64,000 nucleotides of DNA from Calothrix anomala FACHB-343. GTDB taxonomy: Bacteria; Cyanobacteriota; Cyanobacteriia; Cyanobacteriales; Nostocaceae. This document shows positions 45,240-52,812 of this stretch, one piece after another. Position numbers and translations under genes: made by a program. The notes beneath the pieces are model-generated. The model was not told where the DNA came from, did not search any database, and worked only from the letters and a program-made list of their open reading frames with translations. Each line of letters begins with the position of its first letter. Positions within the stretch are counted from its first letter, which is position 1. The DNA lies in assembly GCF_014696435.1 (NCBI RefSeq), contig NZ_JACJQG010000006.1, positions 1 through 64,000 on the forward strand, in the 5' to 3' direction.

Positions 45240-45935
45240 TTAAATATTATCTGGGTCGATGCCTAATTCTCTGAGCTTGGCTGCTAATTTTTCTGTTTTT
45301 TGGCGTTCGGCTTGTGCAATTTCATCAGCAGTAGGGTAGCGAGTACCAGTTTCATCATACCAATACAGTACCTCTCGTTGAATTGTGCCAGATGTATAAC
45401 GGGATCGCCCAATTCCTAAGTTAATTTCTGGCATCCAAAAGGGTTCGCCTATTTGTAGTTGATATTCCCCATTAATCAATTTATACAATTCAAATGGCTG
45501 ATGTTGGTCGCGTCGCCAATATTGCGGGTTGTAGATGAGGTAATAAAGTACACCTAATTGGGCGTAAATATTCAGCTTTGTATCATATTCATCACCAGGA
45601 GTTTTAGAAACTACTTCCAAAACAAACTTGGGGACAATGTTTTGTTCTTCCCATACTACATAGCTGAGACGGGATTTATCTGCTTTGCGTCGTTCCACTC
45701 CTAAGCTTAAAAAACCATCTGGAACTACTGGTACTAGATGACTCACGCCTGTAGTGTGGTAAATACCCATGTCAACGCCAAAAAACCAATCATTCCTCTG
45801 TGCCCAAATTGACTCAAGGAGAAAAAGCAGTAAGTTGGGAATAAAATTTTGATCTTCATTATCCACAGGCGTATCATCTGAACATGGGAGTTCAGTGCTG
45901 GTTGGGAGGACGCGATCGCGTTGATAATTTACCAT
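45240..45935 (-). CDS. Uma2 family (DUF820) putative endonuclease
   Basis: This encodes 231 residues. The Uma2 fold is recognised by DWFFGVDMGIYHT and PDGFLSLGVERR. The nuclease-type core PKFVLEVVSKTPGDEYDTKL (about 108-127) carries the Glu-x-x-Ser-Lys arrangement. The final strand is YLIYNPQYWRRD. The C-terminus has a short coiled coil (AERQKTEKLAAKLRELGIDP), typical of cyanobacterial members. These genes occur in dozens of copies in filamentous cyanobacteria, with unproven function. It stands alone, 240 bp from the restriction gene. Confidence 0.9.
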   Translation of the reverse strand: MVNYQRDRVLPTSTELPCSDDTPVDNEDQNFIPNLLLFLLESIWAQRNDWFFGVDMGIYHTTGVSHLVPVVPDGFLSLGVERRKADKSRLSYVVWEEQNIVPKFVLEVVSKTPGDEYDTKLNIYAQLGVLYYLIYNPQYWRRDQHQPFELYKLINGEYQLQIGEPFWMPEINLGIGRSRYTSGTIQREVLYWYDETGTRYPTADEIAQAERQKTEKLAAKLRELGIDPDNI

Positions 45936-46087
45936 AGGTCATGAATATTTTACCCAATAGTGTAATTTAGTGTAATTTTAGGCGATCGCGCGCTGTTAAC
46001 TTTATTCTCAACTTAAGCTAATCCTCTCCCTTGCTCCCTGCTCCCTGCTCCCTGCAGACTCAATGTGGATATTCAATGCTTAAGAGC

Positions 46088-46966
46088 CTATTCCCAACGC
46101 CCTTCTTCCCAAGCTTTGATGGCATAAAACACCGATGAATAATCATCATTGGCAAATGACATTTTCATTGCTGAGTGCAATATTTGCCTGACACCTTTAA
46201 TACTACTAACATCTAATTCAGCTGCTTTGGCTTCGTTGATAAATAAGTCTGTATCTTTCAACAAATGTTTGGTGGGAAAATTCGGATTGGCAAAGTTACC
46301 ATCTAACATTCGCGATAGCTTTTTATCAAAAGTAGGAGCGTAAAGGGTACTTTCTCGGAGAATTTCCATAAACACTTCAACGTCAATATACTGACGTTGA
46401 ATAAAAGCCAAACTCAAAGAAAAACTAGTTGTCAGGGCAGCAATTAGTTGATTTAAAGCTAGTTTAACTGATGCGCCAGCACCCACAGGCCCGACTAAAC
46501 GCGGTTCGGGGCCAAAGTTTTGCAATAAACTCAAGTGGCGTTGAAATTGGTCTTCGCGAGCGCCTACCATGAGAATTAGTTTACCAGCTTGGGCTTCGGG
46601 TATACTGCCTAAAACCGGAGCTTCAATATATTCACCACCTGCGGAGACAACAGCATCTCTAATTTCTAAGCTTTCTGTAGGGGTGATTGTGCCCATTTGG
46701 ATGACGGTGCGTCCGGAAAGCGCACGCCAGGAAGTATCTGAAAGCAACACGCTATAAATTGCAGCAGCATTTGTCAGCATGAGGATGATGCAATCAGCAG
46801 CGCGAATTGCATAGCGGGGTTCTGTTGCGATTTCGGCACCAGCTGCTTGTAGTGGTGCTAATTTTTCTGGGGTGCGGTTGTAGGCAACTAACTCTATATT
46901 TGCTGCCAATAGCCTTTGCGCCATTGGTAGTCCCATCAGTCCAGTTCCCAGAAATGCCACCTTCAT
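46088..46966 (-). CDS. NAD(P)-dependent beta-hydroxyacid dehydrogenase family protein
   Basis: This encodes 292 residues. The N-terminal Rossmann motif is VAFLGTGLMGLPMAQRLLAA (3-22). The conserved substrate block is EAPVLGSIPEAQAGKLILMV (about 115-134), with the family VSGG replaced by LGSI. The catalytic lysine is in GAGASVKLALNQLIAA (about 163-178). This places it in the 3-hydroxyisobutyrate dehydrogenase and glyoxylate/succinic semialdehyde reductase group, but the substrate is not determined. No operon partners are evident. Confidence 0.88.
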   Translation of the reverse strand: MKVAFLGTGLMGLPMAQRLLAANIELVAYNRTPEKLAPLQAAGAEIATEPRYAIRAADCIILMLTNAAAIYSVLLSDTSWRALSGRTVIQMGTITPTESLEIRDAVVSAGGEYIEAPVLGSIPEAQAGKLILMVGAREDQFQRHLSLLQNFGPEPRLVGPVGAGASVKLALNQLIAALTTSFSLSLAFIQRQYIDVEVFMEILRESTLYAPTFDKKLSRMLDGNFANPNFPTKHLLKDTDLFINEAKAAELDVSSIKGVRQILHSAMKMSFANDDYSSVFYAIKAWEEGRWE

Positions 46967-47361
46967 TGTTTAGTTCCTTTCGTACAGCTTAGGCGAAGCC
47001 TGTGTGAGACTTCGCGTTTCTATTATCGATTAATCGCGTACAGTTAACAGTTAATAGTTAACAGTGATGGCTGATAACTGAAGAAAGGCAGAGGGCAGAG
47101 GGCAGAGGGCAGAAGGTTAAAAGAAAGATTCTTTTTTCTGCCACAAGTTCACAGAGTAAGTAAATTTATTTATGAACTAAAATCAGAAATGTATTTAATT
47201 AGACTTATTTAATCAATACAATTTCCTGAAAAAATTCCCGTTTATTTACTATATATCTGGAAATTCCTTCTGCCTACTGCCTTCCTGCCCTTCGGGTTCG
47301 CCACTTGCTTTATGCCGGGGAACCCGTCCACCGCAGTGGCTCACCTCCTGCCTTCTTTTAA
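46967..47361. repeat. Intergenic region with tandem and hairpin repeats
   Basis: The region contains AGTTAACA heptamers (47040-47065), GCAGAGG heptamers (47088-47115) and a CTGCCTTC array (about 47268-47360). The CTGCCTTC array is interrupted by the 41-bp hairpin repeat at 47300-47340. No gene was seen before the small ORF at 47362. Confidence 0.6.
47300..47340. repeat. 41-bp hairpin repeat, copy C (solo)
   Basis: This is the same length and core as the copies at 12255 and 13522, in reverse orientation (GCCACT...AGTGGC arms). It sits inside a CTGCCTTC tandem array with no tnpB nearby, as if inserted on its own. Confidence 0.75.
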
Positions 47362-47457
47362 CTAGCCACCTGCGGCAAATGTCACCAAAATGACAACAGA
47401 TAGTAAGATACCGGGGGCAAGTAGTGTCACTAGCATTAACAAATCATGGGTATTCAT
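47362..47457 (-). CDS. 31-residue single-TM protein
   Basis: The ATG at 47457 is preceded by a strong ribosome-binding site (GAGGAATT). It opens a 31-codon frame: MNTHDLLMLVTLLAPGILLS, then VVILVTFAAGG. Residues 7-28 form one transmembrane helix containing an Ala-Pro-Gly break. The size and composition are like the small subunits of photosynthetic or NDH complexes, but I do not recognise it as any named one. It follows the MidA gene by about 100 bp in the same direction. Evidence is the ribosome-binding site plus the hydrophobic pattern; no homologues were checked. Confidence 0.6.
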   Translation of the reverse strand: MNTHDLLMLVTLLAPGILLSVVILVTFAAGG

Positions 47458-47559
47458 AATTCCTCGTTTCCTTAGGTTTTTAGTTGTCACTGTTACAGTG
47501 TTACCTTAGTCAACTGAGACTAGTACAGCATTAATAGAGTTTTAACTTTTAGCCTACTT

Positions 47560-48744
47560 TTACTCTGGCACAATTAAGCCTGTTAGCGGTTGAGAAATTT
47601 CTGTTTCTGTTAAGCCTTTGCTTTGAACTAACACCCCAAAGCCGCCTAATCCTAAAGGGTTGAGCAGTTCGTGGAGAGATTCTCGCCGCCGCAATAATTG
47701 AGAAATGGACTTTTCTTGCTCGGAAAGGGCAGAAATCCGGTTTCCCAACCCTAATGCCATTAAAAATAATCCCTGTTGAGTAAAACCTACTTTATCTAAT
47801 CCGCAGCGATCGCCCCATCGTTCCAAAGCGGTAAAATCAACATGGGCTGTAATATCCTGCGCTCCTATGTTGACATAAGGGTTGTCATGGTGGCGATGCT
47901 GATAATAGCACTGTAAGGTTCCTTGCGATCGCCTGGGGTTATAGTAACGGCTGGCAGGGTAGCCATAATCAATTGTTAACACATACCCGCACCGCAAGCG
48001 GTCTGCCACTATACTCAACCAGTCTAAAGCCGCTAAATTAATTTCACTTCGATACCCATCGGGGTAATTATTCTGGCGCAAATCAATGCCCACCAAATCC
48101 CAATATTCCGCCAACCTGGGGGTAGACAATTCCCCTGTAACTTCTACAAATCCTCCCCCCTTGTCCCCCTCATCCCCCTCACCGTGCGTTGTCACATAAA
48201 CCTCTTGCAACTCCCCCGCCTCAAAAATAAACTGATGCACTGGGAAAGCATCGACTAATTCATTAGAAAAAAAGCAACCTGTAATGGAATTAGATGCTAT
48301 GTCTGCTAAATTGCACCATTGCACGGAGAAATTTTGTAAGCGTTGCTGTTGTTCTTGTTTAAGCGTGGGTGATTTTTCAATAATTAAATATTTCAGTACC
48401 GCTAAAAATTCTGGGTGATGCTGTTGATAATAATTAAGAATATGCGATGCTAAAAGTCCTTGCCCTGCTCCCATTTCTACTAAATCAAAGCTTTCTGGTT
48501 TTCCTAAAATTTCCCACATTTGCAGAAATTGTACTGCTAGTAATTCGCCAAAGTCATTACCCAAATGCACAGATGTAAAAAAGTCACCACCTTTAAAACC
48601 TAGTTTATCTGCTTGACTGGAATAGTAACCATGTTCGGGATGGTATAAAACTGTATCCATATATTCAGCAAAAGTAATTCGCCTTTCGGGACTTGTAGCG
48701 ATACGATTAGCGATGACTGTATACAATGCGGAATTAAAACCCAT
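47560..48744 (-). CDS. MidA/NDUFAF7-type SAM-dependent methyltransferase
   Basis: This encodes 394 residues. The SAM-binding motif is FDLVEMGAGQGLLASHIL near 85-102. Other family blocks are FFSNELVDAFPVHQF (about 162-176) and YVLTIDYGYPASRYY (about 250-264), with DITAHVDFTAL near 300. In eukaryotes NDUFAF7/MidA dimethylates an arginine of a complex I subunit. Bacterial relatives may act on the equivalent NDH subunit, which is inference here. The frame is intact and length is normal for the family. Confidence 0.9.
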   Translation of the reverse strand: MGFNSALYTVIANRIATSPERRITFAEYMDTVLYHPEHGYYSSQADKLGFKGGDFFTSVHLGNDFGELLAVQFLQMWEILGKPESFDLVEMGAGQGLLASHILNYYQQHHPEFLAVLKYLIIEKSPTLKQEQQQRLQNFSVQWCNLADIASNSITGCFFSNELVDAFPVHQFIFEAGELQEVYVTTHGEGDEGDKGGGFVEVTGELSTPRLAEYWDLVGIDLRQNNYPDGYRSEINLAALDWLSIVADRLRCGYVLTIDYGYPASRYYNPRRSQGTLQCYYQHRHHDNPYVNIGAQDITAHVDFTALERWGDRCGLDKVGFTQQGLFLMALGLGNRISALSEQEKSISQLLRRRESLHELLNPLGLGGFGVLVQSKGLTETEISQPLTGLIVPE

Positions 48745-48808
48745 AAAATTTAGTGAAGAGTGAGACTTTAATTATCTATTAAAATAGGTCGGTGTAATTT
48801 AAGGTCAT

Positions 48809-48969
48809 GGGAGCATCCCAAATGTGCAAAAACGCCCTCACCCTATAAGGGTGGGGCTAGAAATACGAAGCCTGCCTTCGCAGGCTAAAAGTTTGATAGC
48901 CTGCGAAGGCAGGCTTTGTTGGTATAGCAATACCCTTCTAGGGTATTGCGTCAAAATTGGGATGCTCCC
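48809..48969. mobile_element. MITE copy 1 (161 bp) with 8-bp target duplication
   Basis: Terminal inverted repeats GGGAGCATCCCAA and TTGGGATGCTCCC bound the element. Both flanks read AAGGTCAT (48801-48808 and 48970-48977), an 8-bp target-site duplication. The interior has three hairpins (CCTCACCCTATAAGGGTGGGG; a GCCTGC..GCAGGC stem; CAATACCC...GGGTATTG) and no reading frame. It is nearly identical to the copy at 63174-63333, except that two loop segments are inverted. Confidence 0.9.
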
Positions 48970-49049
48970 AAGGTCATTTGTCATTTGTCATTTGTCATTA
49001 TACGTAGTTATTAAAAAATGCGATCGCTCTAGTATTTTTGGCTGATAAT

Positions 49050-49571
49050 CTAATCTAAACTCCATTTATCTGTAGCAGCGCGAGAACTAATTTGTGCTTC
49101 CGTTTCTGTCGCTGACTCTGAAGCAGATGTAGAGTTATTATCTTGCTTATCTACCTCTGGCTTTTGCATCGCAGAGGAAGTCTTAGCTTTTTTGCGATCC
49201 ACAACTTTGATATTTGAGACAGATGTATTTATCTGCTGTGGATTATTGCTGGAAATCTGGCTATTTACAGCAGATGATTGGCTATATGATATCTCTACAG
49301 CTAAAATAAAACGTCTTTTATAATGTTCCTTGATTCCTTGACACCATTCAGCAATAATATAATCTAAAATCTCATTGCCAATTGCAGATCTTGCCAGTTT
49401 TTCTTGTAAATTCTGGCGTAATCTTTCTCGATTAGCTAACCCTACCGCAGTTTGAGATGCAAAAAAGTCTTGTGGATGTTGCTCATAAAGCCCTGACAAA
49501 ACTATTGAGTCTATAATTACTTCCTTATTTCCTGCCAGAATATCTCGAATGATTAAAGTGTACTCAGGCAT
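49050..49571 (-). CDS. Protein of unknown function with a disordered tail
   Basis: This encodes 173 residues. The N-terminal 100 residues look folded and helical (RDILAGNKEVIIDSIVLSGL and HYKRRFILAVEISYS). The rest is Ser/Thr/Gln/Glu-rich and probably disordered. No domain, signal or TM segment was recognised. It lies divergent from the small lipoprotein gene, 102 bp away. Confidence 0.6.
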   Translation of the reverse strand: MPEYTLIIRDILAGNKEVIIDSIVLSGLYEQHPQDFFASQTAVGLANRERLRQNLQEKLARSAIGNEILDYIIAEWCQGIKEHYKRRFILAVEISYSQSSAVNSQISSNNPQQINTSVSNIKVVDRKKAKTSSAMQKPEVDKQDNNSTSASESATETEAQISSRAATDKWSLD

Positions 49572-49673
49572 TTTGATGATTTATTGTCAATTAAAGTTTA
49601 CTTAATTATACCTTGAAACGGTTATTGCTTTTAGCATAAAATTAAACCAAGATAATTAGTGATAATTACTGCC

Positions 49674-50147
49674 ATGTTTAAATTTAAATGGCAATATCTT
49701 TACTCGGTCATTTTTATAGCCAATACTGTTATATTATCTAGTTGCGGCGCTCAAGTCGAGAGTACGCGCGATCAGTGTCAAAGATTTACCCAAGTGCTGC
49801 AAACTGTTGTGGATGAAAATCAGAAATTCAAACAGATTAATCAGTTTGATAGAGATAGTCTTTTACAATTTATTAAAATTGCGACAAAATCAGCAGCAGC
49901 AATCGAAAATCAACCAGTATTTAATGACAAATTCCTGGTAAATTTTCAAAAGCACTTGATTAGCTTGTATAAAACATATAATTATGCTGGCTCAAATATT
50001 CTCAAACCATCTAATACAAATACCAAGGGTGAGACTAGATACAGTAGTTTGAATATCCTCAAACAATCTCTTGCTGAAGAGAAAGAAATATTAATATCTT
50101 TTAACGATTACTGCAATGCTCACGGATTCAAAATTAATAATATATAG
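49674..50147 (+). CDS. Small lipoprotein of unknown function
   Basis: The start at ATG 49674 (MFKFKWQYLYSVIFIANTVI) places a signal peptide before the lipobox LSSC. A GTG at 49659 is five codons further upstream. The mature part (about 130 residues) is helical with a Cys pair (DQCQRFTQVLQTVVDENQKF; later FNDYCNAHGF) that might form a disulfide. No family was recognised. It ends about 55 bp before a repeat cluster and is convergent with the vWA gene. Confidence 0.65.
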   Translation: MFKFKWQYLYSVIFIANTVILSSCGAQVESTRDQCQRFTQVLQTVVDENQKFKQINQFDRDSLLQFIKIATKSAAAIENQPVFNDKFLVNFQKHLISLYKTYNYAGSNILKPSNTNTKGETRYSSLNILKQSLAEEKEILISFNDYCNAHGFKINNI

Positions 50148-50203
50148 CAATCCTATTTTAGTTGTAAATAATATCGGTTTTGGCTATTGACTATTGACAA
50201 CTG

Positions 50204-50264
50204 TACGGGCGGGTTCACAAATATCATCACTGATTAACGATAATTCTCAATAAACCCGCCCCTA
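50204..50264. repeat. GGGCGGGTT...AACCCGCCC inverted repeat, copy 1
   Basis: GGGCGGGTTCACAAATATC opens and AAACCCGCCCCTAC closes a roughly 61-bp element. A second copy with the same ends lies at 59550-59612, inside the GTPase operon. Confidence 0.7.
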
Positions 50265-50265
50265 C

Positions 50266-50335
50266 TGACTATTGACTATTGACTATTGACTATTGACTAT
50301 TGACTATTGACTATTGACTATTGACTATTGACTAT
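50266..50335. repeat. Ten tandem copies of TGACTAT
   Basis: Exactly ten uninterrupted TGACTAT heptamers (70 bp) lie just past the stop of the vWA gene. It is the longest perfect heptamer array in the window. Confidence 0.9.
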
Positions 50336-50345
50336 TAACTCCACC

Positions 50346-51758
50346 TTAATTATTAATAGCACGTTCTGAATCAGATCTAAGTTGACTAGTCCATCGCCAG
50401 AAGATAATAAACCATGCGAGAGCAAAGGCGAAAGTCATGGCGATGATAATTAAATAATTATGCCAAGAAAGTGCAGCTTGAAACCCGATATTGTTGAGTC
50501 GAATTTGCTTTTGTGGGGAAGAAAATTTAAAATTTCGTTCTGGTGAAGTAACTGTGACGATAGTTTTATATTGTGTAGCTTGTTGCGCATCTGTTTGTTT
50601 ATAGGTTACTTCATACTCTCGCAGGGTTTTAAAGAAGGTAATTAAACTATTGGCGACATCCTGAGAATTTTTGGAGAATTTATATAATCCGCCGGTAGCT
50701 TTAGCAATATCATTGAGTCTTTGCTCATCTACAATAAATGTATTGATATCAGTAGTAGGTGGAGCATATTGATTATCTTTTCCGGCTATTAATTGCATAG
50801 CTTCAAAGATAAATTCTTCTGGTTTGAGTTTGGGTATTTTACATATACTGCTAACTTGATTAACGGTTAATTCATTATCTTTAAGGGGACATTTAGTGCG
50901 ATCGCGTAATTCTTGTAAATTTTCTCCGTAGCCCAGGGTATGAACTGTTACTTTGGTACTATATTGTTGTAAAGTCTTTCTCAAGCTCTCAAACTGCTGC
51001 GATTCTTGAGGACGATTAACTACATGGTAGCCATCTGATAGTAAAATTACTGCTAGTCGAGGTTTTATTTTGTCTTGATTTTGTGGTGAATTTCCCCCAG
51101 TACCTAAAAACTTTACAGCTTCTGCGACTGGTTGATAAAGATTAGTTGCAGCACAGACATTTTGCGCGGCTAGTTGATTAATTTCATTGTCCAGTTTAGT
51201 ATCTTTGATATCGCGAAAACTATTTTGAATTTTGTTTTGGCTGACATCATAAACTAGGGCACAATTTTGTTCGGATATGGAAAAGCCAAAAGGTACAATG
51301 GCAATTTCATAAGGTAAATTTTGCTTTCTGAGTTGTTGTAAAATTTCTCTAATTGCTTGGGTTGCACCATTAAGTTTTCTGACTTTGTTTGCATCTCGTT
51401 GCTGCATACTGCCACTCATATCCAGTAAAATTACAATTTTGGCAGGATCTGGTTGTGCAAGTTCTGGTGAGATGACTTGAGTGACAGGGAAACTCGCAGT
51501 TTTACCCTGTTCATCTATGGTTTTAATTTGAAAATTATCGCGCTTGAGGCTAGAAACAGGCTGATTTTCTTGATCTAATACTCTTACCTTCAAAATTACG
51601 CGATCGCCATCGGTTTGATAATTGAGAATTTCTACCGAACCATTAGCAGCTAACAAAGGTGTAGGTATCCAGGTTAAAAGCATAGCTAATAACCCCAGTT
51701 TGTTATTGCGGATCGAGGAAGCGATCGTAAAACACAAAGCGATAAAATTCTTCACCAT
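50346..51758 (-). CDS. Membrane-anchored von Willebrand factor A (vWA) domain protein
   Basis: This encodes 470 residues. The N-terminal signal peptide ends near TPLLAANG (about 40). A small beta domain (41-100) precedes the vWA domain, whose MIDAS motif DMSGS lies at 113-117 (VILLDMSGSM). The second metal site region lies around KPRLAVILLSDGYHVV. A C-terminal transmembrane helix (IIIAMTFAFALAWFIIFW) ends in a basic tail, so the vWA domain probably faces the periplasm. It is the last gene of the nine-gene operon and overlaps the preceding gene by 56 bp. Paired with the upstream AAA+ gene, it recalls MoxR-vWA systems. Confidence 0.87.
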   Translation of the reverse strand: MVKNFIALCFTIASSIRNNKLGLLAMLLTWIPTPLLAANGSVEILNYQTDGDRVILKVRVLDQENQPVSSLKRDNFQIKTIDEQGKTASFPVTQVISPELAQPDPAKIVILLDMSGSMQQRDANKVRKLNGATQAIREILQQLRKQNLPYEIAIVPFGFSISEQNCALVYDVSQNKIQNSFRDIKDTKLDNEINQLAAQNVCAATNLYQPVAEAVKFLGTGGNSPQNQDKIKPRLAVILLSDGYHVVNRPQESQQFESLRKTLQQYSTKVTVHTLGYGENLQELRDRTKCPLKDNELTVNQVSSICKIPKLKPEEFIFEAMQLIAGKDNQYAPPTTDINTFIVDEQRLNDIAKATGGLYKFSKNSQDVANSLITFFKTLREYEVTYKQTDAQQATQYKTIVTVTSPERNFKFSSPQKQIRLNNIGFQAALSWHNYLIIIAMTFAFALAWFIIFWRWTSQLRSDSERAINN

Positions 51759-52797
51759 CGGGATTTTTAAAGGTGATAACTTGATTATGCCAAAGATTGT
51801 ATTTAGAATCTGAAGATTTCTTTTTCGGTTGAGGATAAATTTCTACCACGCTTTGATGATGACAAGTAATTTCAGCGTAGGGAATTTTGACTTGAATTAC
51901 TGCACATTGGGGAGGTATTTTGGGGAGATAAATATCATCGTCAGTGCTACCACCAATTGTAATAATTCTCCCCGCAGGTAATTGAATTGATAACCCTTCT
52001 TCAATGACATCGGGTTCTTTGGCGTTTACTCCTGTGTTATCTGGTTCAATCACAAATTGAAATCCACCCTTGGGTTTTAATTTAGGGCGATCGCGTATTA
52101 CTCCAGTGAGTATTTCTTCTTTGATTACCTGGGGATTAATAGATTCTAATCCTTCACCTGCGCGTAACGCGACTTGAGAAGTTGGGGAAGTAGCAAAGCA
52201 GAGAAATGTTCCCAAAATCAAGCCAAAGGTTAAAAAACCAAATGGTTCGTGATATTCCTGGGGTAAACTGTTGTGAGTAAGTAACTTTTCGATAATTAAA
52301 GCCGCGCTAAACCCTGCAATACTCCCAAAAATAATAGTATTTTTAATCCTTTGATTTCCCCGTTCGGTTAAGCCTTCAATACTGCGCGATCGCCAGCTTA
52401 AACCTTCGCAAATTCCCGTACATAATCCCACAATACACCAAGCAACCCGTTTGATATTTGTGGCTGATAAGGGCGTAAATTCGTATAAAATAACCGTAGA
52501 AAATGCTGCAACAATACCAGCGATAAAACTCCATAAGATAGTTTTGATAAAATAGCTGCGTAATGTCTGAAAATTATTGCGATATCGGGTAGGGTTGCTG
52601 AGGAATATTTCTGTCGCTACCATAGTAATAGCGAAGAAAAATGCTAGCACAGGTAATAAAATAAAGTCTGGTCTAAATGGTAGAGTACCGCTACTGAGAA
52701 TTCGCACTATTCTCAAAATCATTTGACTAAAATTCCAACTGAGCAAGGCAGCAATAATACCCGATAAAATATATAGTATCAGTCTTTCTAGTCTCAC
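51703..52797 (-). CDS. Multi-TM protein with possible FHA-like C-terminal domain
   Basis: This encodes 364 residues from a GTG start with a good ribosome-binding site (AGAGGTA). At least six hydrophobic segments occupy about residues 1-205. The C-terminal domain (about 270-364: GRIITIGGSTDDDIYLPKIP, then VIQVKIPYAEIT) resembles a diverged forkhead-associated beta-sandwich but lacks the usual Gly-Arg and Ser-x-x-His residues, so phosphopeptide binding is doubtful. It lies 15 bp after the 756-residue gene and overlaps the vWA gene, so it belongs to the same operon and probably the same membrane complex. Confidence 0.7.
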   Translation of the reverse strand: MRLERLILYILSGIIAALLSWNFSQMILRIVRILSSGTLPFRPDFILLPVLAFFFAITMVATEIFLSNPTRYRNNFQTLRSYFIKTILWSFIAGIVAAFSTVILYEFTPLSATNIKRVAWCIVGLCTGICEGLSWRSRSIEGLTERGNQRIKNTIIFGSIAGFSAALIIEKLLTHNSLPQEYHEPFGFLTFGLILGTFLCFATSPTSQVALRAGEGLESINPQVIKEEILTGVIRDRPKLKPKGGFQFVIEPDNTGVNAKEPDVIEEGLSIQLPAGRIITIGGSTDDDIYLPKIPPQCAVIQVKIPYAEITCHHQSVVEIYPQPKKKSSDSKYNLWHNQVITFKNPDGEEFYRFVFYDRFLDPQ

Positions 52798-52812
52798 ATG
52801 CTACCTCTTTAA

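Noticed and set aside
47268-47360. CTGCCTTC array considered as a CRISPR-like array
   Set aside because: Units are contiguous heptamer/octamer repeats without unique spacers, interrupted only by a dispersed hairpin.
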